Positions 6,142-7,171 of a stretch of DNA of 7,171 nt are shown here, piece by piece; position 1 is the stretch's first letter, and each line of letters starts with the position of its first letter. The notes under the pieces are model-generated. The model saw nothing but the letters and a program-made list of their open reading frames with translations. It made no database searches and had not been told where the DNA came from. Source of the stretch: Fidelibacterota bacterium (GTDB taxonomy: Bacteria; Marinisomatota; Marinisomatia; Marinisomatales; UBA8229); contig NYYF01000030.1 in the NCBI GenBank assembly GCA_002686675.1, forward strand, positions 1 to 7,171, written 5' to 3'. The position numbers and the translations under genes were made by a program.

Positions 6142-7171
6142 TGTTAAAACTCACCAATATCTCACAATTGGTATCCTATCAATCGGCGTCTGACACTATA
6201 CAAACTATGTCGAATATAGAAATTTTGATAGAAAAGGAAACAATCCAAGAGATTGGACCGACCGTAAATAATGCAGATGAAATTGTTGATTGTTCTGGAC
6301 GACTGGTTACCCCCGGGTTTGTTGACCCTCACACCCACCCGGTTTTTTATAAGGGAAGGGAGGAAGAGTACACTATGCGTCTTGCTGGTGCGTCCTATCA
6401 GGAAATAGCGAAAAATGGTGGCGGGATACTTTCAAGTATAAAAGATGTTCGAAATGCATCTGAGGATGATCTGGTAGAGCGGGTTAAAAAACGAATGACA
6501 AGGTTTATAAAACTTGGTACCACCACCGTTGAGGCAAAGAGTGGTTATGGCTTGGATACAGAATCGGAATTAAAATCATTAAGAGTTCTAAATCGGGTAA
6601 ATTGTGATCATCCAATAGACATCATCCCGACTTTTCTTGGTGCTCATGCATTTCCACCTGAATTTTCTGATGACCCCGATGGGTATGTAGATTTACTATG
6701 TGATGAGATGATTCCTGCGGTAGGAGAGCAAGGCATTGCTCAATATTGTGACGTATTCTGTGAAAAGGGCTATTTTTCGGTAGAACAATCGCGGCGTATA
6801 CTGGAGACAGGTAAAACCTATGGGTTGATCCCGCGTCTCCATGCTGATGAGTTTGAAGATTCCGGTGCTGCGGAACTGGCAGCCGAAGTAGGTGCGGTAT
6901 CTGCAGATCATCTGATGGCAGTGAGTAATGCCGGGATCAGTGCTCTTAAAAATGGTGCTGTCACGGCAACACTCCTTCCAGGGACAACATTCTTTTTAGG
7001 GAAGCAATCTTATGCCCCCGCGGAAAAACTGAGAGAAGCTGGTATCTCTATTGCACTAGCAACGGATTTTAATCCAGGAAGCAGTCACTTACAGTCCATA
7101 CCATTTATGATCTCACTTGCTTGTTCGTATCTCAAATTGAGTGTGGAGGAAGCATTTCGGGCGGCAACATG
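6141..7171 (+). CDS. hutI: Imidazolonepropionase, partial (C-terminus beyond window)
   Basis: HutI is an amidohydrolase-fold metalloenzyme that opens the ring of 4-imidazolone-5-propionate to give N-formimino-L-glutamate, the step after HutU. The frame is open to the window edge and gives 343 residues; family members have about 400-420, so roughly 60-75 are missing. Motifs in order: LVTPGFVDPHTHPVF around 55-69 with metal ligands His64 and His66, RLAGASYQEIAKNGGGI around 80-96, EAKSGYGL, FLGAHAFPPE, DVFCEKGYF, HADEF with His234 and Glu237, SADHL with His257, LLPGTTFF, and ATDFNPGSS with ligand Asp309. All expected active-site residues are present. The ATG shares one base with the hutU stop (TAATG), which implies translational coupling; the N-terminal strand KLTNISQLVS fits the family, so the later Met23 is unlikely. 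Confidence 0.97.
   Translation, partial: MLKLTNISQLVSYQSASDTIQTMSNIEILIEKETIQEIGPTVNNADEIVDCSGRLVTPGFVDPHTHPVFYKGREEEYTMRLAGASYQEIAKNGGGILSSIKDVRNASEDDLVERVKKRMTRFIKLGTTTVEAKSGYGLDTESELKSLRVLNRVNCDHPIDIIPTFLGAHAFPPEFSDDPDGYVDLLCDEMIPAVGEQGIAQYCDVFCEKGYFSVEQSRRILETGKTYGLIPRLHADEFEDSGAAELAAEVGAVSADHLMAVSNAGISALKNGAVTATLLPGTTFFLGKQSYAPAEKLREAGISIALATDFNPGSSHLQSIPFMISLACSYLKLSVEEAFRAAT

Noticed and set aside
6696..6911. Minus-strand open frame of 71 codons
   Set aside because: It lies wholly inside hutI, whose frame holds conserved active-site motifs over the same stretch.

Overview
The window is one uninterrupted block of ten genes, all on the + strand and almost without spacer. The organism is a bacterium: the first seven genes have the classic bacterial order IF-1, L36, S13, S11, S4, RNA polymerase alpha, L17. 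The DNA is AT-rich overall, lysine codons are mostly AAA, and two genes (rpsK and the glycosidase-like gene) start with TTG. Clear Shine-Dalgarno sites precede some genes (rpsM, rpsK, rpoA) but not others. L36 has its four zinc ligands while S4 has no cysteine. I cannot fix the lineage from this. An FCB-group or Marinimicrobia-like bacterium is my guess, with low confidence.

Layout. 12-3246 is the distal spc/alpha operon: infA, rpmJ, rpsM, rpsK, rpsD, rpoA, rplQ. 3268-4443 encodes an exported protein of the GHL10 glycosyl-hydrolase-like family (PF02638, the YngK/DigH group), probably acting on glycans outside the cytoplasm. 4456-6141 is a complete urocanate hydratase (hutU). From 6141 to the window edge runs imidazolonepropionase (hutI), which overlaps hutU by one base and is cut off by the window end.

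How the genes work together. The first block makes translation and transcription core components and is normally co-transcribed. HutU and HutI are consecutive steps of histidine breakdown (urocanate to imidazolonepropionate to N-formimino-glutamate). hutH and the last-step gene are not in the window and may lie to the right. The GHL10 gene has no evident functional tie to either side.

No spacer exceeds about 25 bases. I see no terminator hairpin, convincing promoter, RNA gene, mobile element, CRISPR or long repeat. The most notable point is contextual: the alpha operon appears to run straight into an exported glycosidase-like gene and a catabolic hut pair. I found no clearly new system. The remaining observations are modest: a loop insertion in IF-1, a divergent alpha-NTD loop, an in-frame A_AAA_AAG heptamer in rpsK, and a rise in GC toward the hut genes.
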